A model generated the notes under the pieces. The model was given only the letters and a program-made list of their open reading frames with translations, had not been told where the DNA came from and searched no databases. Positions 48,537 through 56,068 of a DNA stretch of 64,000 bases are shown in pieces. The position numbers and the translations under genes are program-made. The first letter of the stretch is position 1. Each line of letters begins with the position of its first letter. This DNA is from Streptomyces sp. NP160. GTDB taxonomy: Bacteria; Actinomycetota; Actinomycetes; Actinomycetales; Quadrisphaeraceae. Location of the stretch: positions 41,992 through 105,991 of the forward strand of contig NZ_VDMJ01000037.1 of the NCBI RefSeq assembly GCF_006335115.1. The letters are read 5' to 3'.

Positions 48537-49754
48537 TCAGGACAGGACGCGCAGGCGCACCGTCTCCGGCATGGCCTCCAGCTCGGCCAGGACCGCCGGG
48601 TCCACCGAGCTCGCGACGTCGGTCACCACGTAGCCCATCTGCCCGCGCGTGGTGAGCGACTGGCCCACGATGTTCACGCCGTGCCGCGCCAGCACGGAGT
48701 TCACCGTGGCGAGCACCCCCGGCACGTTCTGGTGCAGGTGGCCGAGGCGCGTGCCGTGGCCGGCGTCGGTGATGACCTGCGGCAGGTTCACCGCCAGCGA
48801 CGTGCTGCCGTGCGCGGCGTAGTCGCGCAGCTTGCCGGCCACGAACCGCCCGATGTCCTCCTGCGCCTCCTCGGTCGAGCCGCCCACGTGGGGGGTGAGG
48901 ATGGTGTTGGGCAGTCCGCGCAGGCGGGAGTCGAACGGGTCGCCGTTGCGGCGGGGCTCGTTGGCGAAGACGTCGACGGCGGCCCCGGCCAGGTGGCCCG
49001 AGACCAGGTGGTCGCGCAGCGCGCCGTGGTCCACGACGAAGCCGCGGGAGAGGTTGAGGAAGACCGCTCCCGGCTTCATGGCGGCGAACTGCTCGGCCCC
49101 GAAGAGCCCGCCGTTGCCCGCGCGGCCGTCCACGTGGAGCGTGACGGCGTCGGCGACAGCGAGCACCTCCTCCATGCTCGACATCCGCACGGCGTTGCCC
49201 ATCGCGAGCTTCTCGGCGGTGTCGTAGAAGACCACGCGCATGCCGAGGGCCTCTGCCACCACGGACAGCTGGCTGCCGATGTTGCCGTAGCCGATGATCC
49301 CCAGCGTGCGGCCGCGCACCTCGTGCGAGCCGGCGGCGGACTTCTGCCACACCCCGGCGTGCAGGGCGCTGTCGAACACCGTCAGCTGGCGGGTCAGCGC
49401 GATGACCTCGGCGAGCACCAGCTCCACCACGGACCGGGTGTTGGAGAACGGCGCGTTGAAGACCGCCACCCCGCGGGCGGCCGCGGCCTCGAGGTCGATC
49501 TGGTTGGTGCCGATGCAGAACGCGCCGATCGCCTCCAGGTCCGGTGCGGCGTCCAGGACGGCCTCCGTGACGTGGGTGGTCGAGCGGATGCCCAGCAGCT
49601 TCACGCCGGGCAGCGCCTCGACCAGCTCGGACTCGGACAGGGCGCCGGGGCGCTGCTGCACGGGGACCCCGGCGCGGCCGAGGACGTCGACGGCGAGGGG
49701 GTGGATGTTCTCCAGCAGGAGCGCGCTGGCGGGTCTGCCCGGGCTGACGGTCAC
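48537..49754 (-). CDS. serA: D-3-phosphoglycerate dehydrogenase
   Basis: 405 residues, the size of E. coli SerA (410) and shorter than the two-ACT-linker mycobacterial enzyme. It catalyses the first step of serine synthesis. NAD site: GRTLGIIGYGNIGSQLSVVAEALGM. Catalytic residues lie in LNLSRGFVVDHGAL and LTPHVGGSTEEAQEDIGRFV (His). The C-terminal ACT domain (NVPGVLATVNSVLARHGVNIVGQSL) is the serine-feedback site of the E. coli type. The GTG start is eight bases after CAGGAT, a leaderless-like arrangement. It is divergent from the phosphodiesterase gene (63-base gap). Selenocysteine synthesis starts from serine, but no specific link is implied. Confidence 0.94.
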   Translation of the reverse strand: MTVSPGRPASALLLENIHPLAVDVLGRAGVPVQQRPGALSESELVEALPGVKLLGIRSTTHVTEAVLDAAPDLEAIGAFCIGTNQIDLEAAAARGVAVFNAPFSNTRSVVELVLAEVIALTRQLTVFDSALHAGVWQKSAAGSHEVRGRTLGIIGYGNIGSQLSVVAEALGMRVVFYDTAEKLAMGNAVRMSSMEEVLAVADAVTLHVDGRAGNGGLFGAEQFAAMKPGAVFLNLSRGFVVDHGALRDHLVSGHLAGAAVDVFANEPRRNGDPFDSRLRGLPNTILTPHVGGSTEEAQEDIGRFVAGKLRDYAAHGSTSLAVNLPQVITDAGHGTRLGHLHQNVPGVLATVNSVLARHGVNIVGQSLTTRGQMGYVVTDVASSVDPAVLAELEAMPETVRLRVLS

Positions 49755-49817
49755 GGGCGTCCATCCTGCCGCACCGGGGGACGCGCCCCCGTCCCGGCGC
49801 CGGCGGGAAGATGCCTG

Positions 49818-50366
49818 GTGGCCACCCGCCTGCTGCTGCTCGCCGACACCCACGTGCCCGTGCGCGCCCGCGCCCTCCCGGCGCAGGTGCTCGCCGCCGT
49901 GGACGAGGCCGACCTGGTGGTGCACGCCGGCGACTGGGTGGGCGAGGCCGTCCTCGACGAGCTCCAGGCGCGCTGCGCGGCCGCCGGCGCGCGGCTGCTG
50001 GGCGTCGCCGGCAACAACGACGGTCCCGGGCTGCGGGCCCGGCTGCCCGAGGTGGCCCGCGACGACGTCGAGGGGCTGCGCCTCGCCGTCGTCCACGAGA
50101 CCGGACCGGCGGGCGGGCGCGAGCGGCGCTGCGCGGCGGCCTTCCCCGACGTCGACGTGCTCGTCTTCGGCCACAGCCACATCCCCTGGGACAGCACCGC
50201 GCTGCGCCCCGGCGGCGGCTCCCTGCGGCTGCTCAACCCCGGCTCGCCCACCGACCGGCGGCGCCAGCCCGCCTGCACCTACCTCACCGCGCTCGCGGCG
50301 GACGGCGCGCTGCACGACGTCGTCCTGCACGCGCTGCCGCTGCGTGGCGGGCGCCCACCGGGGTAG
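49818..50366 (+). CDS. Metallophosphoesterase, YfcE/MJ0936-like
   Basis: 182-residue calcineurin-like phosphodiesterase. Metal motifs in order: LADTHVP (D-x-H), VVHAGDWVGE (GD), GVAGNNDGP (GNND in place of GNHD) and VFGHSHIP (GHSH). LLNPGSPTDRR closes the domain. This group hydrolyses phosphodiesters in vitro, with no agreed physiological substrate. The start was set at GTG 49818 just before the first beta-strand; GAAGAT lies five bases upstream. The 98 bases between it and the HNH gene contain a run of tiny ORFs. Confidence 0.9.
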   Translation: MATRLLLLADTHVPVRARALPAQVLAAVDEADLVVHAGDWVGEAVLDELQARCAAAGARLLGVAGNNDGPGLRARLPEVARDDVEGLRLAVVHETGPAGGRERRCAAAFPDVDVLVFGHSHIPWDSTALRPGGGSLRLLNPGSPTDRRRQPACTYLTALAADGALHDVVLHALPLRGGRPPG

Positions 50367-50431
50367 GGGCGTCCCGTGCGACCACCGACCCGGGCGGGGC
50401 GCTCCCGCCGACGCCGTCCGACGGAGGCCCG

Positions 50432-50475
50432 GTGAACAGCCGGTGAGCGCCCGGTGAGCGCCCGGTGAGCGCAGC
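50432..50475 (+). repeat. 11-bp tandem repeat forming a GTG mini-ORF ladder
   Basis: GTGAACAGCCG (50432), GTGAGCGCCCG (50443), GTGAGCGCCCG (50454), then GTGAGCGCAGC, the HNH gene start (50465). Each copy is a four-codon ORF (V-N-S-R-stop, V-S-A-R-stop, V-S-A-R-stop) whose TGA overlaps the next GTG. A GGAGG ribosome site lies about five bases before the first GTG (50432), not before the gene start. Confidence 0.75.
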
Positions 50476-50905
50476 GGCCCAGCCGGGGCACCAGCCGGCC
50501 CGCGCCGAGCGGCTCGCGCTCGCGGTGTCCCGCCAGGGCGGCACCTGCCTGTGGTGCGGGCGGGAGTTCGGTGCGCTGGTGCCGGCCACCACCGACCACC
50601 TCGTTCCCCGCGTCAAGGGCGGCCCGAGCTGGCCCGAGAACGAGGTGGCCGCCTGCAGGCGGTGCAACGGCCAGCGCGGCCACACCACGCCCGCCGACTG
50701 GTACGCCGAGTGCGAGCGGCGCGGGTGGCACCCGGACGCCGCAGCGCTGCGGGCGGCGCTGGACGCCCTCGACGCCGCCGTCAGCGCCCGCGGGGGCCAG
50801 CGCCGCGCCCGTCCGTACCTCGCCGCGCAGCGGCGGCGCCTGGCGCGGATGCGTCCCGCCGACGAGCCCGCGGACCGCAGGGGCTGGCAGACTCCCCGAC
50901 CGTGA
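50465..50905 (+). CDS. HNH endonuclease domain protein
   Basis: 146 residues. The HNH core is CLWCGREFG, then TTDHLVPRVKGGPSWPENEVAACRRCNGQRG: two zinc-binding CxxC pairs surround the D-H catalytic pair and the asparagine. It is the stand-alone actinobacterial HNH type with an Arg-rich C-terminus (ARPYLAAQRRRLARMR). There is no homing-intron or phage context. Ribosomes probably enter upstream and reach this GTG through the ladder of overlapping four-codon ORFs. The stop overlaps the next start (GTGA). Confidence 0.88.
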   Translation: MSAAAQPGHQPARAERLALAVSRQGGTCLWCGREFGALVPATTDHLVPRVKGGPSWPENEVAACRRCNGQRGHTTPADWYAECERRGWHPDAAALRAALDALDAAVSARGGQRRARPYLAAQRRRLARMRPADEPADRRGWQTPRP

Positions 50906-52170
50906 GCCCGGCACTCCCGAAGGACCCGCCAGCCGAGGGCGTGCGCGCCCGGGAGGCCCGCTCCGAGCCCCGGGCGGGGCACGTGCGCACGCGCCACACG
51001 GCAGCGCGCGTCGAGGACCGGCTGAACAAGCTCCTCGCGGCGCACCTGCGCCGCCGCGGCTGGACGCCGCGCGTGCTCGGCTACGCCTCCTACGGCGGCG
51101 AGGGCTGGGTGCGCGTGCTCGGACGCGTCCTGGCCACCCGCCCCCCGGAGCACGGCGACGACGACGCGGGCACGCCTGTGCCGGAGGGCCCGTACGACCC
51201 GGTGGCCCTGCGCGACTGGGTGGGCCCCTACGACCGCGACCAGCTCAAGGAGCGCGCGCTGACGGCACTGCGCGGGTGGCGGGCGTTCATCTCCGCGCCC
51301 GTGGAGGGCGTCGCGGTGTGGGTGACCGTGGGGGAGCAGGTGCACCGCCTGGTCTCCGAGCGCGGCGGCTACCTCGACGCCCGCCTGCCGTCCGACCTGC
51401 CGCCGGGCGTCCACGACGTCACCTTCTCCACCGCACCCCCCGGCGAGCTGGACGCCGACGAGCGCACCGGTGCGCCGTCCACGGCGCGGGTCACCGTGGT
51501 CGGCGCGGACCAGCGCGACGGCGTGGTGTCGGACATCGACGACACCGTCATGGTGACCTCGCTGCCGCGCCCCTTCATCGCGGCGTGGAACACCTTCGTG
51601 CTGCACGAGCAGGCGCGCAGCCCGGTGCCGGGCATGGCGGACCTGCTGACGTCGGCCGCCCAGGCGCACCCCGGTGCGCTGGTGCTGTACCTGTCGACGG
51701 GGGCCTGGAACGCCGCGCCCACCATCACCCGCTTCATGCTGCGCCACGGCTACCCGGCCGGTCCGCTGCTGCTCACCGACTGGGGGCCCACCAACACGGG
51801 CTGGTTCCGCAGCGGCCAGGAGCACAAGCGCGCGGCGCTGCGCCGCCTCGCCGAGGAGCTGCCCCAGGTGCGGTGGCTGCTGGTGGGAGACGACGGCCAG
51901 CACGACCCGGAGATCTACGGCGAGTTCGCGCGCCAGCACTCCCAGCACGTCCGCGCCGTCGCCATCCGCCAGCTGACGGCGGCGGAGCAGGTGCTCTCCC
52001 ACGTGCTGCCGGTGCCCGTCTCGGGCTCGGCGCGCTCCGGGCAGGTCGCGGCCGTCCCGGAGGTGCGCGCCCCGGACGGCGTGGGCCTGGCCCACCAGCT
52101 GCGCCAGGCCGGCGTGCCGCTGGCGCGCCACGTGTGGCTGCCCCCGGAGGAGGACGCCCCCACCTCCTGA
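50902..52170 (+). CDS. App1-family (DUF2183) phosphatidate phosphatase-like protein
   Basis: 422 residues. The catalytic HAD-type motif is VVSDIDDTVMVTSLP (D-x-D-D-T). Motif II lies in LVLYLSTGAWNAAPTI, and a later acidic motif is WLLVGDDGQHDPEIYGEFA. The N-terminal domain (VLGYASYGGEGWVRVLGRVL) is the usual beta-rich partner. Yeast App1 dephosphorylates phosphatidic acid at actin patches; bacterial members are unstudied, and the lipid substrate is inference. The GTG overlaps the HNH stop (GTGA), so the two proteins are co-translated, an odd partnership for a nuclease. Confidence 0.88.
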   Translation: MSPALPKDPPAEGVRAREARSEPRAGHVRTRHTAARVEDRLNKLLAAHLRRRGWTPRVLGYASYGGEGWVRVLGRVLATRPPEHGDDDAGTPVPEGPYDPVALRDWVGPYDRDQLKERALTALRGWRAFISAPVEGVAVWVTVGEQVHRLVSERGGYLDARLPSDLPPGVHDVTFSTAPPGELDADERTGAPSTARVTVVGADQRDGVVSDIDDTVMVTSLPRPFIAAWNTFVLHEQARSPVPGMADLLTSAAQAHPGALVLYLSTGAWNAAPTITRFMLRHGYPAGPLLLTDWGPTNTGWFRSGQEHKRAALRRLAEELPQVRWLLVGDDGQHDPEIYGEFARQHSQHVRAVAIRQLTAAEQVLSHVLPVPVSGSARSGQVAAVPEVRAPDGVGLAHQLRQAGVPLARHVWLPPEEDAPTS

Positions 52171-52182
52171 CCGCCCCTCCGG

Positions 52183-52220
52183 TCGTGATCATGGACGTCC
52201 GGCCACCACAGTGGTCGGCG
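52183..52220 (+). repeat. GTGATCATGG element C (half element)
   Basis: CGTGATCATGGACGTCCGG (from 52184) matches one arm of element A. It is followed by a short CCAC/GTGG hairpin in place of the full second arm. It lies between two genes in the same direction. Confidence 0.6.
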
Positions 52221-52870
52221 TGGGAACCGGATCGCTGAGCCTGCTCGACTACCGCCGGCGGGTGTCGCAGCTGTACGCCGACGTGCGCGAGACCGCCGCC
52301 CGTCGCGGTCCGCGCGAGGCGCACGAGCTGTGGCGCACCGCCCGGGACGAGCTGTACGCCACCCACGTCGACTCCCCGCTGCTGCCGGACGACCCCCGCC
52401 GCCGGACCGGCCTGCCCGTGGCCCCCTACGACCCCGAGCTCCGCTTCACGGCCGCCGTCGAGGCGGCGGACCCCGGCGGAGCCGTCGACCAGCAGCACGA
52501 GCTGCGCGTCACCACCGGCACCGACGGCGAGGTGGTGTTCACGCGCCTCGGCCGCGCCGCCACGCCGCTGGGGCCGCTCGACCTGTGGTGGCTGTCCGGC
52601 TACGGCGGCGGCGTGTGGCTGCCCGTGCGGGACGGCTCCAGCGGGCAGGGCTCGTACGGCGGCGGCCGCTACCTGCTCGACACCGTCAAGGGCGCCGACC
52701 TCGGCGCCGTCGGTCAGCAGGACGACGACGAGCAGGGCCAGCAGCGGCTCGTCCTCGACCTGAACTTCCTCTACAACCCCTCGTGCGCGTACGACCCGGC
52801 GTGGGCCTGCCCGCTCGCGCCGCCCGGCAACCGCCTGGAGGCCCGCGTGGAGGCGGGCGAGCTGGAGTGA
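52211..52870 (+). CDS. DUF1684 family protein
   Basis: 219 residues. The diagnostic C-terminal motif is LNFLYNPSCAYDPAWACPLAPPGNRL, with DLWWLSGYGGGVWLP and GGRYLLDTVKGADLG before it. The family has no established function. A Gln/Asp-rich insertion (GQQDDDEQGQQ) separates the last two motifs. The first GTG (52211) overlaps the tail of the palindromic element; GTG 52220 is an alternative. Its stop lies three bases from the stop of the convergent UdgX gene, leaving no room for a separate terminator. Confidence 0.88.
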   Translation: MVGVGTGSLSLLDYRRRVSQLYADVRETAARRGPREAHELWRTARDELYATHVDSPLLPDDPRRRTGLPVAPYDPELRFTAAVEAADPGGAVDQQHELRVTTGTDGEVVFTRLGRAATPLGPLDLWWLSGYGGGVWLPVRDGSSGQGSYGGGRYLLDTVKGADLGAVGQQDDDEQGQQRLVLDLNFLYNPSCAYDPAWACPLAPPGNRLEARVEAGELE

Positions 52871-52873
52871 GGC

Positions 52874-53530
52874 TCAGGCGCTGAGCAGGCCGGCCACGGC
52901 GCGCAGGTCGTCGACGAGGGCGGCGTAGGCGGCGTCGCGGGCGTCCTCGGGCGTCCGCAGCACCGCTGAGGGGTGCGTCGTGACGAAGAACGTCTTGGTG
53001 CCCCGGGTCGTCTCGCGCTCGATGGGGTGGCCGCGGTCCTTGCCGATGCGGATCGCGGGCCCGAGCAGCGCCTTCGCGGCCGTCGCCCCCAGCAGGACGA
53101 CGACGCGCGGGTCCACCAGGCGCAGCTCCTCGGCCAGCCACGGCTTGCACGCGGTGATGTGCGCGGCCTCCGGGGTGGCGTGGATGCGCCGGTTGCCGCG
53201 GGGGGTGAACCGGAAGTGCTTGACCGCGTTGGTCACGTAGACCTGGTCGCGCGCCAGGCCGGCCTCCTCCAGCGCCCGCTGCAGCAGCTGCCCGGCCGGC
53301 CCGACGAAGGGGACGCCCCGCCGGTCCTCGGAGTCGCCCGGCTGCTCACCGACCAGCGCCACGCTCGCGCGGGGGTTCCCGGCGGAGAACACCACCTGCG
53401 TGGCGGGCTCCCACAGCTCGCACCCCCGGCACGCGGGCGCGGCGGCGCGCAGCGCGTCGACGTGGTCGGCGCCCTCCGGCACCCACTGCTGGGCGCCGGG
53501 CCGCTCGACCTGCTCCGTCGTCCCCGCCAT
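52874..53530 (-). CDS. udgX: UdgX family uracil-DNA glycosylase/binding protein
   Basis: 218-residue family-4-like uracil-DNA glycosylase. Active site GEQPGDSED (61-69) with PFVGPAG. The insertion GNRRIHATP (112-120) is the UdgX hallmark loop; its His (H117) forms a covalent bond with the sugar after uracil removal in the mycobacterial enzyme. Iron-sulfur cysteines are C34 and C37 (CRGC) plus later ones such as in ITACKPW. The HPS motif is in VTTHPSAVLR. The ATG overlaps the epimerase stop by one base (TGATG), so the two are coupled. Confidence 0.92.
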   Translation of the reverse strand: MAGTTEQVERPGAQQWVPEGADHVDALRAAAPACRGCELWEPATQVVFSAGNPRASVALVGEQPGDSEDRRGVPFVGPAGQLLQRALEEAGLARDQVYVTNAVKHFRFTPRGNRRIHATPEAAHITACKPWLAEELRLVDPRVVVLLGATAAKALLGPAIRIGKDRGHPIERETTRGTKTFFVTTHPSAVLRTPEDARDAAYAALVDDLRAVAGLLSA

Positions 53531-54645
53531 CAGACGGCGACCCTCCCGCGCAGCGCACCCCGCGGCGCGAGGGCGGGCGTCCCGGCGCCGTCGCCGGAGC
53601 GCATGCCGGCGACGAGGTCGTCCAGGGCCGCCCTCGCCGTCGTCGTCGGCCTCCACCCGAGGGCCTTGAGCCGGGAGCAGTCCAGCAGCGGCGTGCCCGC
53701 GGCGAGGTCCACCCAGCCGGGGTCGGTGGGCTGCAGGCGGGCGCGCCAGGAGGCGTCGGCGGCCGAGCGCAGCAGCGACACCGGCGCGGGGACGCGGCGG
53801 CGCGCGCCGAGCCCGGCGGCGATGTCGTCGGGGCCGAGCGCGTCGTCCGCCGCGACGTTGTAGGCACCCCTCGCGCGCTCGGGACCGGCGGCGAGCAGGT
53901 GCCACAGGCCGTCGGCGAGGTCGTCGGCGTGCACCACCGGCGCGACGAAGGCCTCCGGCAGCGGCAGCACGGGCAGGACCCGCGTGCGTCGTCGTCCTGC
54001 TCCTCCCAGCAGGCCGGCGGGCAGCAGCGGCCCGCCGAAGTAGCGGGCGATCTCCGACCCGGCCTCGCGCTGCAGCACCAGCCCGGGCCGCACCCGGGCC
54101 ACCGCCGGCGCCTCGCCGGCCTCCTCGAAGGCGTCGAGGAGGTCTTCGGCGTCCACCTTGTCGCGGCTGTAGCCGGAGGTCGGCACGCCCGTGCGCGGCC
54201 AGCTCTCGTCGACGACGGGCTTGCGCCCCGCGGCCGCCTCGGCCTGCGGGACGGGGGCGTAGACGCCGGTGGAGGAGGCGTGCACGAGGTGCGGCACGCG
54301 GGCCTCGCGGGCGGCGTCGAGCACCGCGCGCGTGCCGCCGAGGTTGACCGAGCGCATGGCCTCCCGGTCGTGGGACGGCTGGATCCGCCAGGCGAGGTGG
54401 ACGACGGCGTCCACGCCGTCCATGGCCTCGCGCAGCGCACCGGCGGCCCAGGGCGCGGAGAGGTCGATGCCGTGCCAGCGCACCGGCGCGCCGGGGGAGC
54501 GCTCGGGCGCCGGGGCCTGCGAGGGCGTGCGCCGCGCCACCCCGGAGACGGCGACGCCCTCGCGCGCGAGCCGCCGCAGCAGGGCGGTGCCGACGTTGCC
54601 CGTGGCGCCGGTGACGAGCACGCGGCGCGGTGAGGAAGGGGCCAT
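53530..54645 (-). CDS. NAD(P)-dependent epimerase/dehydratase family protein
   Basis: 371-residue extended short-chain dehydrogenase. The cofactor motif is VLVTGATGNVGTALLRRL. The catalytic triad region is HASSTGVYAPV with YSRDKVDAEDLL (Y-x-x-x-K). An Arg-rich insertion (LGGAGRRRTRV) precedes the substrate domain. The substrate is unknown; nucleotide sugars or atypical ketones are possible. The ATG at 54645 fits the Rossmann start, though the frame is open further upstream. It is divergent from the DUF3072 gene and co-translated with udgX. Confidence 0.88.
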   Translation of the reverse strand: MAPSSPRRVLVTGATGNVGTALLRRLAREGVAVSGVARRTPSQAPAPERSPGAPVRWHGIDLSAPWAAGALREAMDGVDAVVHLAWRIQPSHDREAMRSVNLGGTRAVLDAAREARVPHLVHASSTGVYAPVPQAEAAAGRKPVVDESWPRTGVPTSGYSRDKVDAEDLLDAFEEAGEAPAVARVRPGLVLQREAGSEIARYFGGPLLPAGLLGGAGRRRTRVLPVLPLPEAFVAPVVHADDLADGLWHLLAAGPERARGAYNVAADDALGPDDIAAGLGARRRVPAPVSLLRSAADASWRARLQPTDPGWVDLAAGTPLLDCSRLKALGWRPTTTARAALDDLVAGMRSGDGAGTPALAPRGALRGRVAV

Positions 54646-54690
54646 GGAGCGAGCCGACCACGTCGACGAGCGGACCGCGACCCGGCCACC

Positions 54691-54696
54691 TAGGTT
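54691..54696 (+). promoter_or_regulatory. -10 box (TAGGTT) of a leaderless promoter
   Basis: TAGGTT, seven bases, then the ATG of the DUF3072 gene (54704). Confidence 0.6.
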
Positions 54697-54703
54697 CGGA
54701 CAC

Positions 54704-54976
54704 ATGACCGAGAACGCGTCTTCCCACGACTCCCGACCGCCTGCGCAGACCGCGCCCGACCAGGCCGGCACCGGCTCCCAGGCGGACCCCACGGCCGTCA
54801 AGGACCCCGAGACCTGGGCCACCGGCGACGAGCCCGCCACCGGTGCCCAGCTCAGCTACCTGCGCACCCTCGCCACCGAGGCGGGCGAGCAGGTCCCCGA
54901 CGACCTCAGCAAGGCCCACGCCTCGGAGATGATCGACGAGCTGAAGTCGCGCAGCGCCCGCGTCTCCGAGGGCTGA
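54704..54976 (+). CDS. DUF3072 domain protein
   Basis: 90 residues. A polar, disordered first half (TENASSHDSRPPAQTAPDQ) is followed by the DUF3072 domain: DEPATGAQLSYLRTLATEAGEQVPDDLSKAHASEMIDEL. The domain is a short helical unit common in actinobacteria, often at the end of longer proteins; it resembles SAP-like or DUF3072 helical hairpins that may bind nucleic acids, but no function is proven. The ATG directly follows the leaderless spacing. Confidence 0.88.
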   Translation: MTENASSHDSRPPAQTAPDQAGTGSQADPTAVKDPETWATGDEPATGAQLSYLRTLATEAGEQVPDDLSKAHASEMIDELKSRSARVSEG

Positions 54977-54998
54977 GCCCCGTGGCAGGCTCGCCGTC

Positions 54999-55880
54999 GT
55001 GACCTCGACGACGACGGCGCGAGCCCTGCGCGACACCGGCCTGCAGTGGCGCCCCGCGAAGGGCGACAGGTTCGTCATCCCCGACCGCGAGATGGACGAC
55101 GTGGTCTTCGTCGTCTCCGACATGACCATCGAGGCGCACGACCTGCCGTCTGGCCAGGTGCTCGGCTTCAACGGCACCACGGAGTGGGCCCTGGACAGCG
55201 TCGACGCGGCCGAGGTGCTCTGGCTGCCCCGGGAGGGGCAGCTGCGCGAGCACCTCGGTGGCGCGCTGGTCGCCCTGCGGCCGGCGGGGGAGCAGTGGGG
55301 CGTGACCACCCGCCGTGACGGCGGTGCCGAGGTGACCACGGCGGCCGAGGACGCCGAGGAGGCGTACGCGCTCGCGCTGCTCGCGCTGCGCGGCACCACC
55401 TCCCGCCAGCTGCTGCCCGTGGCGGCCGGCGGGCTCGCCGCCGTGCTCGCGCCCCTGCCCGCCGCCGCCTGGTCGACCACAGCGGGCAGCGCGCTGACGG
55501 TGGCCGACGTCGTCGCCGGTGCCGTCGGGGGGCTGGGCGCCGACCCCGCCACCAGCTGGCGCGGGGCCCTCGTGACGCTGCTCGAGGCCTGGACGCGGTC
55601 GCTGGAGGCAGCGGGCGCAGTGGTCGGCGACGGGGCCGCGCAGGCCGAGGAGGTCGCCGAGGCGGGGGCGGACGGCGTGCTCGTCGACCTGGTCGGCGCC
55701 ACGTGGGACGTCGCGGTGGCCACGGGCGTGCCGGACCCCGCCGCCGCGCTCGACCCCGCCGTCGTGGACCGAGCGCTCGCCCACGTGCGCTCGTGGCCGA
55801 CCTCGGGCCCCGCGGCGCCGTCAGGGGACGCGCTCGCGGAGCTGCTCCGGCTCACGGGCCGCCACGTCGAGGCTCGCTGA
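54999..55880 (+). CDS. Conserved hypothetical protein (CpaE-like N-terminus)
   Basis: 293 residues, cytoplasmic, no clear catalytic motif. The N-terminal segment (LRDTGLQWRPAKGDRFVIPDREMDDVVFVVSDMTIEAHDL and onward to EVLWLPREGQLREHLG) is well conserved among actinobacteria, where automated pipelines sometimes call it pilus assembly protein CpaE; I do not see a CpaE ATPase domain. The second half is Ala-rich. A CAGGCT box lies seven bases before the GTG. It may be transcribed alone or together with the DUF3072 gene 22 bases upstream. Confidence 0.7.
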   Translation: MTSTTTARALRDTGLQWRPAKGDRFVIPDREMDDVVFVVSDMTIEAHDLPSGQVLGFNGTTEWALDSVDAAEVLWLPREGQLREHLGGALVALRPAGEQWGVTTRRDGGAEVTTAAEDAEEAYALALLALRGTTSRQLLPVAAGGLAAVLAPLPAAAWSTTAGSALTVADVVAGAVGGLGADPATSWRGALVTLLEAWTRSLEAAGAVVGDGAAQAEEVAEAGADGVLVDLVGATWDVAVATGVPDPAAALDPAVVDRALAHVRSWPTSGPAAPSGDALAELLRLTGRHVEAR

Positions 55881-55916
55881 CCGCAGCGCTGCTGCCCTGT
55901 GGGCCCGCAGGGCGGG

Positions 55917-55944
55917 CCGGGGTCACCTCCGCGGGTGACCCCGG
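55917..55944. terminator. Hairpin between convergent genes
   Basis: CCGGGGTCACC/GGTGACCCCGG, a perfect 11-bp stem with a 6-base loop, between the hypothetical protein (+) and the ROK regulator (-). The rest of the 188-base gap holds nothing recognisable. Confidence 0.75.
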
Positions 55945-56068
55945 TCAGCTCCGGTGGGCGCTCGCTGCGGGAGCCCCGCTGCACCTGACCGCGGTCGCGT
56001 GCGGTCCGGCGCCGGCAGCGCCCGCCCGCGCAGCGCGTGGTGACGGGAGCGGGCGCGCCTGAGGTGCG

